Below, piece after piece: positions 19,498-27,889 of a stretch of 64,000 nt of DNA. The stretch comes from Leptospiraceae bacterium. Its GTDB lineage: Bacteria; Spirochaetota; Leptospiria; Leptospirales; Leptonemataceae. Within the stretch, counting starts at the first letter, position 1, and each line of letters starts with the position of its first letter. A model generated the notes under the pieces. That model had not been told where the DNA came from. It ran no database searches and saw nothing but the letters and a program-made list of their open reading frames with translations. Position numbers and translations under genes: made by a program. The DNA lies in NCBI GenBank assembly GCA_026005135.1, contig BPKM01000003.1:310001-374000 (forward strand). The letters run 5' to 3'.

Positions 19498-22383
19498 ATG
19501 AAAAAATTCATAATTTTTTTTCTTTTACCAATAACATTATGGTCAGAGAATATTTTAGTTTTACGTTTTACTCCCTATCAAACACAAAAAGATGAAAAAA
19601 TCGAATCAGAAATAGCAAAAGCATTTCAATCCCAATCAACAGAAACATTAAAAATAGATATATCTAATTTATCAATAAAAGAAGTATTAAATAATTTAGA
19701 TGATTATAAAAATTATCAAAGTATTATACATGGATATTATAAAAAAGGTAAATATAAGTTATTATTATATGTGCAAATATATGATTCTAAGAAAGGTTAT
19801 ATTTATGATAGTTATAGTCTAACAGACCCCTTAGAAAATATAAAATTTGATTTACAGAAACTAACAGAAGAAGAAAAAAAAGAATTATATGAACCAGCAG
19901 AAAAACGTATTTCTACAATGGTAAATAATGTTTTAAATATTATAAAACTTAATCAAGAAAAAAAAATTAATTATAAAAATATTCAGGATTATTTACTTTC
20001 AGAACAAATTTATCAAGATATTAAATTTCCTATTTATGAAAAATCAAAAGAAGAACAGATTAAAGAAGCTTTAAAATTAGCAACATCTCAATATGTTACA
20101 ACTGTAACAAAAACAAAAATAAAAATTCAGGAAGCACCTGCAACAGTTTATGTGATTGACGAAAAAAACATAAAAGAAAGAGGTTATAGAACCTTAATTG
20201 ATGTATTATATGATGTACCGGGGTTTGATATTATTCATAATTATGGAATTTATCCAGAATTAATTCATCAAAGAGGTTTAGAAGGAACAAAAAACGAAAA
20301 AAGCCTTGTTTATGTTGATGGAATCTTACAAAATAATTTATTTGAACAGGGTGTATTGGCAGGTGCAGTTCGATTTCCTTTGCATAATGTAGAACGAATC
20401 GAAATTATTTCTGGTCCAGCTTCTTCTTTATATGGTTCAAATGCTTTTAATGGAGTGATTAATATTATTACAAAAGATGGTTCTAATCCAGAAACTAATA
20501 TAGAATTTCAGGGAGGTTATTACGAAACGGGATTAAAAAACGATACAAGTTTTGCTGTAATTTCTACAGGCGAATTACGAGCTCTTAAAACCAATGTAGG
20601 TAAATATAACGAAGGAGGAAAGATTTCTTTTTTTCATTCTGGTAAAACAGAAAATATGCAATTTGCTGTAAGTGGTTATTATTATAAAACTCAGGGACCT
20701 TATTTTGGAGGTGTGGGCACATTAATGGATAAACGTCCTGATCCCTATTCATCAGAATATTTAGATTGGCTTATTAATACAGAAATCAATAAAAAAGCCT
20801 GTGGAAGAAAATGTATTCCTTCTTCTGGAATGAGGGGATATTGGTGGTCTCCTTTATATGATAATTCTTATGAAGATACTTATAATATAATGGCAAAATT
20901 CAAATTTGGTAATTTTGAATTTAAAACCATCAACTGGCAATATTTACAGGGAGAAGGAACTTTTGCTAATGCTATACAACAAATCGATACATCTAAATTG
21001 GCATTTAAGGGTTCTTCTTGGAGTTTTAAAAATAATGCTTTTAATATAACCTATACAAAAGATATAACAGATAATCTAACATGGAAAACAGATTTTTATC
21101 TATTACATTCAGAAATATTAAATTTAAGTAGCGAACAATATCCCAATACAGATGGAATTGATGTATATTATAATTATTACGAAGAATATACAAGTTCAAA
21201 AGAAGAACTTGTAACTCATGCAGGAGGTAGTGATTCTTCTTATGCAAGACAGGATTATAGTTATCAAATTACTTCTTATTTGAATTATACAGGTATTCGT
21301 AATCAAAATATTCTTATAGGAACAGATTTACAATATTATAATCTACCTAAGGATTATGGAGAAAGAGAGCGTGTTGAATATAATAATATTGCCTTTTATA
21401 TACAGGATATTATAAGACCTATACAGGATTTAATACTTACCATAGGATATCGTTATGATAAAAATAGTTTTTATGGCTATGCCCATACACCACGATTAGG
21501 TATTGTCTATTATTTAACTCCAAAACTTATAGGAAAATTTTTATCAAGTACTGGATTTCGTGCTCCATCAGCCTGGGAATCATTTAGCACAACAAAACAG
21601 AGAAAATCAAATCCAGATTTAAAACCAGAAACATTAAATAGCTACGAATTAGGATTGGATTATAGAGATAATAAATTTATTTCTACCATTGATGTTTATT
21701 ATAACCTTATTAAAAATTTAATTTTACTTTCTCAGACAACTGATCCTAATCCAAATGCACCAGGTTCCTTCTGGGATCAAAATCGAAATATAGCGAAAGC
21801 ACGTGTTATAGGATTTGAAAATAATAATGATATAAAAATAACAAATGATTTTACTATATCATTTTATTATAATTATGTAGAATCAAAGTATTTTGATTTG
21901 CCATTAACATTAACTTCTACACCATCTGCTGCGGGAAGAAGAGGAGATAGTTATGAAAATGATTTAAGAGCAGAAATTTTAGCAGAAGTATTAACAAATC
22001 TTGGTATAAAAAGAACATCTTCTCAGATTGTTCCAGAAGAAGGTAAGGTTCCAAATATTTCTCAGAATAAATTTGGTATTGGTTTTACTTTTTATTTTAC
22101 GAATGATATATCATTAAATATAAGAGGAAATTATGTTGGAAGTCGATTAACAAGAGGAACCAATGAAATTATTAAAAAAACCGATCCCTATTTTTTTAGT
22201 AAACTAAATTTTCGATGGAATAATTTTATAACAAAAAAAATGTATTTTCAATTAACGATAAATAATATAACAAATGAACAATTTTTTGATCCAGGAATTC
22301 GTTCTGCTAATGGAGGTTATTATCCTTTATTACATCCCGTAGAACAAAGAAATGTATGGTTTTTAATTGGTTATAATTTTTAA
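19498..22383 (+). CDS. TonB-dependent outer-membrane receptor with N-terminal extension
   Basis: 961 residues. Signal peptide (1-16), an N-terminal domain of about 165 residues not typical of receptors (ENILVLRFTPYQTQKDEKIESEIAKAF onward, with a mixed alpha/beta look), the plug domain (APATVYVIDEKNIKERG at about 218, VDGILQN, IEIISGPASSLYGSNAFNGVINIITKDG) and a large beta-barrel ending in Phe (GYNF). A Cys pair (ACGRKC) is in an extracellular loop. The ligand is unknown; siderophores, corrinoids or heme are usual. RBS AGAGGA before the ATG. It is the third gene of the operon after the phosphatase and the ABC_sub_bind protein. Confidence 0.9.
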   Translation: MKKFIIFFLLPITLWSENILVLRFTPYQTQKDEKIESEIAKAFQSQSTETLKIDISNLSIKEVLNNLDDYKNYQSIIHGYYKKGKYKLLLYVQIYDSKKGYIYDSYSLTDPLENIKFDLQKLTEEEKKELYEPAEKRISTMVNNVLNIIKLNQEKKINYKNIQDYLLSEQIYQDIKFPIYEKSKEEQIKEALKLATSQYVTTVTKTKIKIQEAPATVYVIDEKNIKERGYRTLIDVLYDVPGFDIIHNYGIYPELIHQRGLEGTKNEKSLVYVDGILQNNLFEQGVLAGAVRFPLHNVERIEIISGPASSLYGSNAFNGVINIITKDGSNPETNIEFQGGYYETGLKNDTSFAVISTGELRALKTNVGKYNEGGKISFFHSGKTENMQFAVSGYYYKTQGPYFGGVGTLMDKRPDPYSSEYLDWLINTEINKKACGRKCIPSSGMRGYWWSPLYDNSYEDTYNIMAKFKFGNFEFKTINWQYLQGEGTFANAIQQIDTSKLAFKGSSWSFKNNAFNITYTKDITDNLTWKTDFYLLHSEILNLSSEQYPNTDGIDVYYNYYEEYTSSKEELVTHAGGSDSSYARQDYSYQITSYLNYTGIRNQNILIGTDLQYYNLPKDYGERERVEYNNIAFYIQDIIRPIQDLILTIGYRYDKNSFYGYAHTPRLGIVYYLTPKLIGKFLSSTGFRAPSAWESFSTTKQRKSNPDLKPETLNSYELGLDYRDNKFISTIDVYYNLIKNLILLSQTTDPNPNAPGSFWDQNRNIAKARVIGFENNNDIKITNDFTISFYYNYVESKYFDLPLTLTSTPSAAGRRGDSYENDLRAEILAEVLTNLGIKRTSSQIVPEEGKVPNISQNKFGIGFTFYFTNDISLNIRGNYVGSRLTRGTNEIIKKTDPYFFSKLNFRWNNFITKKMYFQLTINNITNEQFFDPGIRSANGGYYPLLHPVEQRNVWFLIGYNF

Positions 22384-22408
22384 AAAAACATGTATAATAT
22401 CAGTACAT

Positions 22409-22436
22409 AGGTTACTATAAATAATTATAGTAACCT
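22409..22436. repeat. Perfect 12-bp hairpin at left IS boundary
   Basis: aggttactataa (22409-22420) pairs with ttatagtaacct (22425-22436) around a 4-base loop. It follows the TonB receptor stop by 25 bp but lacks a T-run, so it may be part of the IS end rather than a terminator. Confidence 0.7.
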
Positions 22437-22477
22437 AAAATAACAATAATAAATATTTATAAAAATATTGGAAAAAG

Positions 22478-22534
22478 AGGTTACTCCTGAGTTTTTGTCA
22501 ATAACCATAAAACTAAACTGAACAGGAGTAACCT
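22478..22534 (+). promoter_or_regulatory. Stem that sequesters the transposase ribosome-binding site
   Basis: aggttactcctg (22478-22489) and caggagtaacct (22523-22534) are perfect 12-bp complements. The Shine-Dalgarno AGGAG (22524-22528) is inside the 3' arm and the arm ends at the base before the ATG (22535). RNA starting upstream of 22478 would fold and hide the site. This is analogous to the hairpins that protect IS10 and IS50 transposase genes from read-through. Confidence 0.75.
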
Positions 22535-23563
22535 ATGAATAAAGTTAAAAACAAATATAATTTTATCCTCTTAAAAATCAAAGAAAATTTAAAATATACT
22601 AAAGATTTTGAAATTCGTAAAAATGCTTCTTTAATGATTTCCATTATCGAAATGTATCTAGCTAACAACTATACGATACAAAAATGTTGTGCTCTTAATG
22701 GGACTACTAAAAAGACTTTTCATAAATGGATAAAAAGATTTAAAGAAAATAACTATGACATTAAAGAGTTTCGATATAGAAGTCGTAGACCTCATACCTT
22801 TCCTAATAGGATATCCCCAGAAATAGAACTATTGATTTTAAAAGCAAGGGAAGAAACAGGAGGGTCTGGTGGTAGAATTCTTTTTCATTTTATAAAAACT
22901 CAATATAGTATTTATATTTCCCCTGCTACTATTGATAGAGTTATCAAAAGAAATGGTTTATCCAAAAGATACAAAATCAAAAAAAATCCCCATAAGAAGC
23001 GTTATAATGCCTCAGAACCGCTTGAAAGAGTCCAAATGGATACTTTATATGCGGGATTTAGTGATGACAACGGTAATCCTATTTTTCTTACAACTTTTAT
23101 AGACGATTGTAGTAGATTTGCATATTTAGAAGTCCATAACGAAATTAGTAATTGGAATAGTGCTTTAAGTTTAAAAAATTTTATCAATCAATATGGAATA
23201 CCTAAAATAGTCCAAACAGACAATGGAGTTGAATTTACAAATCATTATATTTCGCATCTAAATTCGAAAAGAAAAAAAGAAAGTAGACCTTCCCCTTTTG
23301 AGAGTGTTTTACAATCTTATAACATTATTCATAAAAGAATTCGACCTTATACACCACAACTTAATGGTAAGGTAGAACGATTTCATCGAACATTACTCTT
23401 GTATATTTTAAGATTAGATTTACATGGTAAACCATTAAGTGAAATAAAATATCAACTTAATAAATTTCTAAAATTTTATAATGAACAAAGAGTCCATAGT
23501 TCTATTAACTACTTGACACCAGCAGAAGTATTTTTTAAAAAGAAATTTGACATGGCTCAGTGA
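22535..23563 (+). CDS. IS481-family DDE transposase
   Basis: 342 residues. N-terminal helix-turn-helix (YTIQKCCALNGTTKKTFHKWIKRFKE, about 49-74). The integrase core (rve) has the DDE triad in QMDTLYAGF, QTDNGVEFTN and KVERFHRTLL, with the typical NEQRVHSSINYLTPAE ending. Full length with no disruption, so probably active. Its start codon lies against the sequestering hairpin and its stop codon (23561-23563) lies inside the right inverted repeat. Confidence 0.95.
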   Translation: MNKVKNKYNFILLKIKENLKYTKDFEIRKNASLMISIIEMYLANNYTIQKCCALNGTTKKTFHKWIKRFKENNYDIKEFRYRSRRPHTFPNRISPEIELLILKAREETGGSGGRILFHFIKTQYSIYISPATIDRVIKRNGLSKRYKIKKNPHKKRYNASEPLERVQMDTLYAGFSDDNGNPIFLTTFIDDCSRFAYLEVHNEISNWNSALSLKNFINQYGIPKIVQTDNGVEFTNHYISHLNSKRKKESRPSPFESVLQSYNIIHKRIRPYTPQLNGKVERFHRTLLLYILRLDLHGKPLSEIKYQLNKFLKFYNEQRVHSSINYLTPAEVFFKKKFDMAQ

Positions 23564-23608
23564 GTAACCTATGTCATGATGTCTTACAAATTTTTAAAAA
23601 AACAAAAA

Positions 23609-23644
23609 TTGACATATCTATATTATAAAATTATTTAGTATCTG
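23609..23644 (+). promoter_or_regulatory. Promoter of metallophosphoesterase gene, transcript start at GTG
   Basis: TTGACA (23609-23614), a 17-bp spacer, TATTTA (23632-23637), then the GTG start at 23644, seven bases after the -10 box. No RBS is present, so the transcript would be leaderless. It lies just outside the IS right end. Confidence 0.5.
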
Positions 23645-24573
23645 TGAAGTTAGCTCTTATTGGTGATGTGCATGGTTATTTTGATGATTTTGATATTTCT
23701 TATTTTAATCATTCTGATTATGATTATATAATTTTTACGGGAGATATACCAGATTTTTTTCATATTTCAGATAAAGCTTACAAAAATATTTCACAGCTGC
23801 AAAAAAATGGTTTTTTAATATGGGGTAATCATGATGGATTTAATTTTTTAGAAGTTGTTAGTGAACTTTTTCATTTACCATTGGCAAAAATAAATTCCAG
23901 AAGAATTGAAGTTGTTAAAAAACGATTAAATAGATTAAAAAATCTCTTTGGAAGTAATATAATTTCTGGCGGTTATAAATTAAATTTATTGAATGAAAAT
24001 TGTGCTATTTTTATGGTTCGCCCTCATTCCATAGGAGGTAATCGTATAGGATATAAAAGTTTACTAAAAGAACTCTATAATGTAGATAGTTTTGATGATT
24101 CTTTTAAGAAAATGAAAAATCTTTTAGATCAATTTATTCTGGAATTTCCAGATGTTAATACAATTCTATTTTTAGGACATAATGGACCGTTTGGAATAAG
24201 TAATGATCCAAGAGATTTATGGGGATGTGATTTTAAACCAGAATTGGGAGATTTTGGGGATAAAGATTTTAGTAGAATTATTGATTATACAAAACAAAAA
24301 AATATAAATATTCCTTTAGTTATTGCTGGACATATGCATCATCGTTTATCGAAAAAAACAAAAAAATATTTACGTAAAAAAGAAGAACATTTAGAAAATT
24401 TTAAAGAAAGACAAGCCATAACTAAGATTGATAATATATATTATGTTAATCCAGCTAAGGTTCCACGTATTATAAAAAATAAAAATGGTATATATCATTA
24501 TCATATAAGTGTAGAATTAGAGAATAATACTGTAATAAAAATTGAAGAAAAATATATCAAAAAAGAATTATGA
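23644..24573 (+). CDS. Calcineurin-like metallophosphoesterase
   Basis: 309 residues starting with GTG. Metal-binding motifs appear in order: IGDVHGYFDD (6-15), FTGDIPD, WGNHDG, FLGHNGPFG and IAGHMHHR, the full calcineurin-like dinuclear-metal set. The middle section (residues 70-145) is enlarged and basic. It could act on nucleotides, phosphoproteins or nucleic acid; the sequence does not decide. Its stop overlaps the next gene's start (ATGA at 24570-24573), so the two proteins are probably made in fixed ratio and may work together. The pair sits between two insertion sequences. Confidence 0.88.
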   Translation: MKLALIGDVHGYFDDFDISYFNHSDYDYIIFTGDIPDFFHISDKAYKNISQLQKNGFLIWGNHDGFNFLEVVSELFHLPLAKINSRRIEVVKKRLNRLKNLFGSNIISGGYKLNLLNENCAIFMVRPHSIGGNRIGYKSLLKELYNVDSFDDSFKKMKNLLDQFILEFPDVNTILFLGHNGPFGISNDPRDLWGCDFKPELGDFGDKDFSRIIDYTKQKNINIPLVIAGHMHHRLSKKTKKYLRKKEEHLENFKERQAITKIDNIYYVNPAKVPRIIKNKNGIYHYHISVELENNTVIKIEEKYIKKEL

Positions 24574-26486
24574 AAGATTTTATAGCATCTTATGAATTAA
24601 GTTCTGCCCTTCTTGGTTTAAATCCATCTATTGAAAAAGATATAAAACTTATAGAACAGGGATGCTCTGCTACTTTATTGATGACACAATCACCACGTAG
24701 TTTGCGAACGATAGATAGTTTACAGAATATTGATGAAAATGTTTTAAGAATCTTACAAAATCGAAATGTATTAATTTCTTATGAGTTTTTAGAATTTGAA
24801 AATAATCAATTAAAAAAGAAAATGACTTTAATTCGTCCTAATTCCTTAAAAATAGAAGATGCAGAAAAGATAAAAAAAATTTGTGATGAATATTCTCTTT
24901 TATCTTTTATAAAATATTTATATTACAAAGAAAATAAAATAAAAGAAGATTATAAAAAATGGGGGAATCAAATTTTAGAAAATATAAATTATTCTTCAGA
25001 AATCAATCGAAGTACAATCTTAGAGATGATTTTACGTTTTGAATCTTATTCTATTGAATCTTTGTTAGATATTTATGATTTGAATAAAAGAATTATTCAT
25101 TATATCCTTCAACAATTATCAAATAGTTCTAAAGAAATTTATCATTATTTTTCTACAAATAAAGAAATGACAGAAGAAATTAAACAATTTCTTTTAAATA
25201 GAAATAATAATCCAGTACTTATCGCATTAAGAGAAGATTATCATTTACTTTATCCAGATCAGAATAAAATAATTACAATAGATGAAGAGGGAAATATCGA
25301 AATCATTAAAACAGAATTAGAATATTTAAAAGATGCAGCAAGAGAAATTTGTTTAAGATTGGCAAAATTTTTATCACCAGAAGAAAATTGGGAACAAGCA
25401 AATATAGATAATATATTTGAATTATTTTCAAAACATCCTTCTTTACAATCAGAAGAAACATGGCCAGGATTATCTAATTTTATTTACACAATAGAAAATT
25501 TGTTTCGGATATGCGATTCGATAAACAATTTTAGAAAAGAAATCTTAGTAGAAAAATATATAGAGGAATTTTTAAAAAATTTGAATATGAATTTTGAACC
25601 TTTTTATATATCCTTGGAGCATTTTACAATACCAGAAAATCTAAGTAAATACTTAAAAAAAGAAAAAAAAGAAACAATTTATAAAAAGTTTATAGAGAAA
25701 TTAAGAATAAATAATGAAATCATTGTTTATAAGTCGAAATTACATTTAAATGAAGATGGATATTATCTTATATATAAATATAATATTCCTAAAGCCTTTA
25801 TAAGTAATAAAAATCGTAGAAGTTTTATTCATTTAATGCTTAAGAATTCTGGTTATCCTTCTGGTATTTATGATTTTATAATTGAACAAAATACAAATGA
25901 TTTACCAAAAATATTAAAAGAGGAACAATTGGAATTAGTAAAAGCCATAAAAGAGTGGGAAAAAGAACAAGAAAAGAAAAATAGAAAAAGTATTTTTCAG
26001 ATTATTTTAGATTGGTTATTAAAATTATTTGGTTGGTCTACGGATTCTCTTACTATATTTAGTAATGATAAATTAAAAGAGCAAAAACAAGAACAGTATG
26101 GATATAAAAAAAAGAAAAATCAATTTCGAGAGAATATACCAGAATATCGTTTAAAAAAAATACCCGAAAAAATAGAAAAAGCCATATCATTTATCGATAG
26201 ACAATATAATGGACTTATATGGGTAGATGAATTAGCTTATGTTATGGATTATAAAGATATAGAAAGATTAAATTCTCTTTTATATTACGATAAGGAGCAA
26301 CGTTTTATTGAAGTTAAACCTTTATATTCTATCAAACCATTATTTATAAAAAAGGAAAATTTAAATAATAAAGAATGGTTGGAATCAACAATTAATACAT
26401 TAAAAAATAGTGCTAAATTACCACACCAGATAGCTTTATTGGAATTTTTAGAAAATTATAAGAAAGTTAATATCAATGAAAAATAA
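24570..26486 (+). CDS. Large cytosolic protein of unknown function coupled to the phosphoesterase
   Basis: 638 residues, no family recognised. No signal peptide. Mostly helical, Lys/Glu/Asn-rich. An amphipathic or membrane-attaching helix (IFQIILDWLLKLFGW, about 470-485) is followed by a basic linker (KKKKNQFRENIPEYRLKKIPEK) and a conserved-looking C-terminal module (FIDRQYNGLIWVDELAYVMDY). Translation is coupled to the metallophosphoesterase by a 4-bp overlap, suggesting a shared job. The pair lies between an IS481-type element and a MITE/IS5 nest, so horizontal transfer is possible; base composition is like the neighbours. Confidence 0.75.
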   Translation: MKDFIASYELSSALLGLNPSIEKDIKLIEQGCSATLLMTQSPRSLRTIDSLQNIDENVLRILQNRNVLISYEFLEFENNQLKKKMTLIRPNSLKIEDAEKIKKICDEYSLLSFIKYLYYKENKIKEDYKKWGNQILENINYSSEINRSTILEMILRFESYSIESLLDIYDLNKRIIHYILQQLSNSSKEIYHYFSTNKEMTEEIKQFLLNRNNNPVLIALREDYHLLYPDQNKIITIDEEGNIEIIKTELEYLKDAAREICLRLAKFLSPEENWEQANIDNIFELFSKHPSLQSEETWPGLSNFIYTIENLFRICDSINNFRKEILVEKYIEEFLKNLNMNFEPFYISLEHFTIPENLSKYLKKEKKETIYKKFIEKLRINNEIIVYKSKLHLNEDGYYLIYKYNIPKAFISNKNRRSFIHLMLKNSGYPSGIYDFIIEQNTNDLPKILKEEQLELVKAIKEWEKEQEKKNRKSIFQIILDWLLKLFGWSTDSLTIFSNDKLKEQKQEQYGYKKKKNQFRENIPEYRLKKIPEKIEKAISFIDRQYNGLIWVDELAYVMDYKDIERLNSLLYYDKEQRFIEVKPLYSIKPLFIKKENLNNKEWLESTINTLKNSAKLPHQIALLEFLENYKKVNINEK

Positions 26487-26570
26487 TTGAAAACAAGAAG
26501 AGCTTTGTTTGCTTAACTCCCATTTTAAGCAAAATTTTTCTTCAAATATTAATAACATATGTTTAAAAAT

Positions 26571-27753
26571 GGCTTTGTTGCATAAATAGTTAATTTTTTT
26601 GTATACACCCTAAAATTTCCAAATATTTTTTTCTTAGATTATTGTAATTTCTTTATAAACTTTACATTTTGCAATTTGATACATCAAATTTAAAAGTTTA
26701 ATTTTTGTTTTAATTTCTGTAATTTGATTTTGTATACATCTTGAACTCAATTTTTCTGTAAAATACCTTTTAAATCTACTAAACTCAGATTCTACTCTAC
26801 TTCGTAATCCATATTCTACCATCTCTTTCCATAACTCTTCCCCAAATTCAGCAATAAATTCAAGATGTTTCTTCTTCTGTTTATGATAATAAGGTTCTCT
26901 AAAATATATTGGGTTATTCTTAAATTTGTTCTTATAATAAGCAGAATTCTTCCTTGGAGGAACAATTAACTGAATATCGTAAAAATCAGAAATATTATAC
27001 AATTTATTAGAATCATAAGCCTTATCTACGATTGCTTTATCTATGTTATAACCTTCTTTTTTAAGTTCCTTTATACATTGAGGATAAACCTGGGAATCAT
27101 GTATATGAGAATTGGTAAGTATCGCATTATAAATAAGACCTGTTTGAGGTTCTACTGCTATATGAATCTTTTTCCATTCTCTACGATTACTTTGATTTTC
27201 TGGATGAGTCTTTTTAAGCCATTCCCCCTCTCCATATACTTTCAAACCACTTGCATCTATTACTATAATCAATTTCTCTCCCATTGCTGCTAATTCTTCC
27301 ATCTGCCTTCTTATCTTTTTTACCTCCTTTTCTATCTTAATTCCTAACTTTTTTTGCCTCCTGCATATCTGGGTATAGGAAGGTACAGGAAGATTAATAC
27401 CCATATTCCTAAATAAAGTTTCTGTAAATCCCTGTGCTTGTCTTAAAGGTAAACGATACAATCTTGATAACATCAATATAACTTCTATTGCATAATCTGA
27501 ATATACAAAATTTTTTCCTTTACCTTTTCTTTTTTTCCTATTAAACCATTTCTTTGTTAAAACTTCCTTAAATTCTTCGGGAACTTCTACAAAATATCTT
27601 AAAAAATTGCCTCTCTGAATTAAACTTGAATTATATTCTTTCCAGTTTTTCACTTTATATTTTACTATTTTCTCCATACATTATAAAAAATATTTCAAAT
27701 TATTATTTTTTCAAACTTTTTTCATAATTTTCCGTTTATATGCAACAGAGCCC
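26571..27753 (-). mobile_element. IS5-type insertion sequence with 10-bp target duplication
   Basis: Terminal inverted repeats are ggctttgttgcataaa at the left (26571) and its near-complement tttatatgcaacagagcc at the right (to 27752). Direct repeats gtttaaaaat flank it at 26561-26570 and 27754-27763, leaving one base of uncertainty at the right boundary. Size about 1.18 kb, one transposase gene. The ends and a 9-10 bp duplication fit the IS903-like branch of the IS5 family. Confidence 0.88.
26634..27677 (-). CDS. IS5-family DDE transposase
   Basis: 347 residues. The N-terminal region has the IS5/IS903 pattern RLPLRQAQGFTETLFRNMG and VPSYTQICRR. The catalytic core has VIDASGLKVYGEGEW (first Asp), IVDKAYDSNKL (second Asp) and RSRVESEFSRFKRYF (Glu). 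An intact frame ends close to the left terminus of the element. It catalyses cut-and-paste movement of the element and, because they share ends, possibly of the MITE-like repeats too. Confidence 0.95.
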   Translation of the reverse strand: MEKIVKYKVKNWKEYNSSLIQRGNFLRYFVEVPEEFKEVLTKKWFNRKKRKGKGKNFVYSDYAIEVILMLSRLYRLPLRQAQGFTETLFRNMGINLPVPSYTQICRRQKKLGIKIEKEVKKIRRQMEELAAMGEKLIIVIDASGLKVYGEGEWLKKTHPENQSNRREWKKIHIAVEPQTGLIYNAILTNSHIHDSQVYPQCIKELKKEGYNIDKAIVDKAYDSNKLYNISDFYDIQLIVPPRKNSAYYKNKFKNNPIYFREPYYHKQKKKHLEFIAEFGEELWKEMVEYGLRSRVESEFSRFKRYFTEKLSSRCIQNQITEIKTKIKLLNLMYQIAKCKVYKEITII

Positions 27754-27889
27754 GTTTAAAAATTTAATACTTTTTTCATATCACGAAAAATTGTTTACAA
27801 TTTTATTAGTAGAAATTTTTTAAATACCAAAAAAATTAACTTTTATACAACAAAGCTAATATTAAAGATAAAAATTTAATCATAAATTT

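Larger units (their letters stand above)
22405..23574 (+). mobile_element. IS481-type insertion sequence
   Basis: The element carries one DDE transposase. Outer limits are set by a perfect 12-bp inverted repeat, acataggttact (22405-22416) and agtaacctatgt (23563-23574). An inner pair, aggttactcctgag (22478-22491) with ctcagtgagtaacct (23556-23570), matches at 14 of 15 positions and gives an alternative left end. The box aggttact or its complement occurs five times, four of them in the left 130 bp. No clear target duplication was found at either boundary choice. Confidence 0.7.
26501..27857. repeat. MITE-like repeat M1, interrupted by the IS5-type element
   Basis: Left part 26501-26570 and right part 27754-27857 together align with the uninterrupted copy at 29509-29684. 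The outer ends are inverted: agctttgttt... at 26501 and ...ttatacaacaaagct ending at 27857. The right end read inward (agctttgttgtataaaag, then ttaattttttt) is almost the same as the IS left end. It has no coding capacity of its own; without the insert it would be about 165 bp. Confidence 0.8.

Noticed and set aside
22405..27857. Composite transposon formed by the two insertion sequences
   Set aside because: The two elements belong to different families with unrelated ends, so they cannot mobilise the DNA between them as one unit. No outer target duplication is visible.
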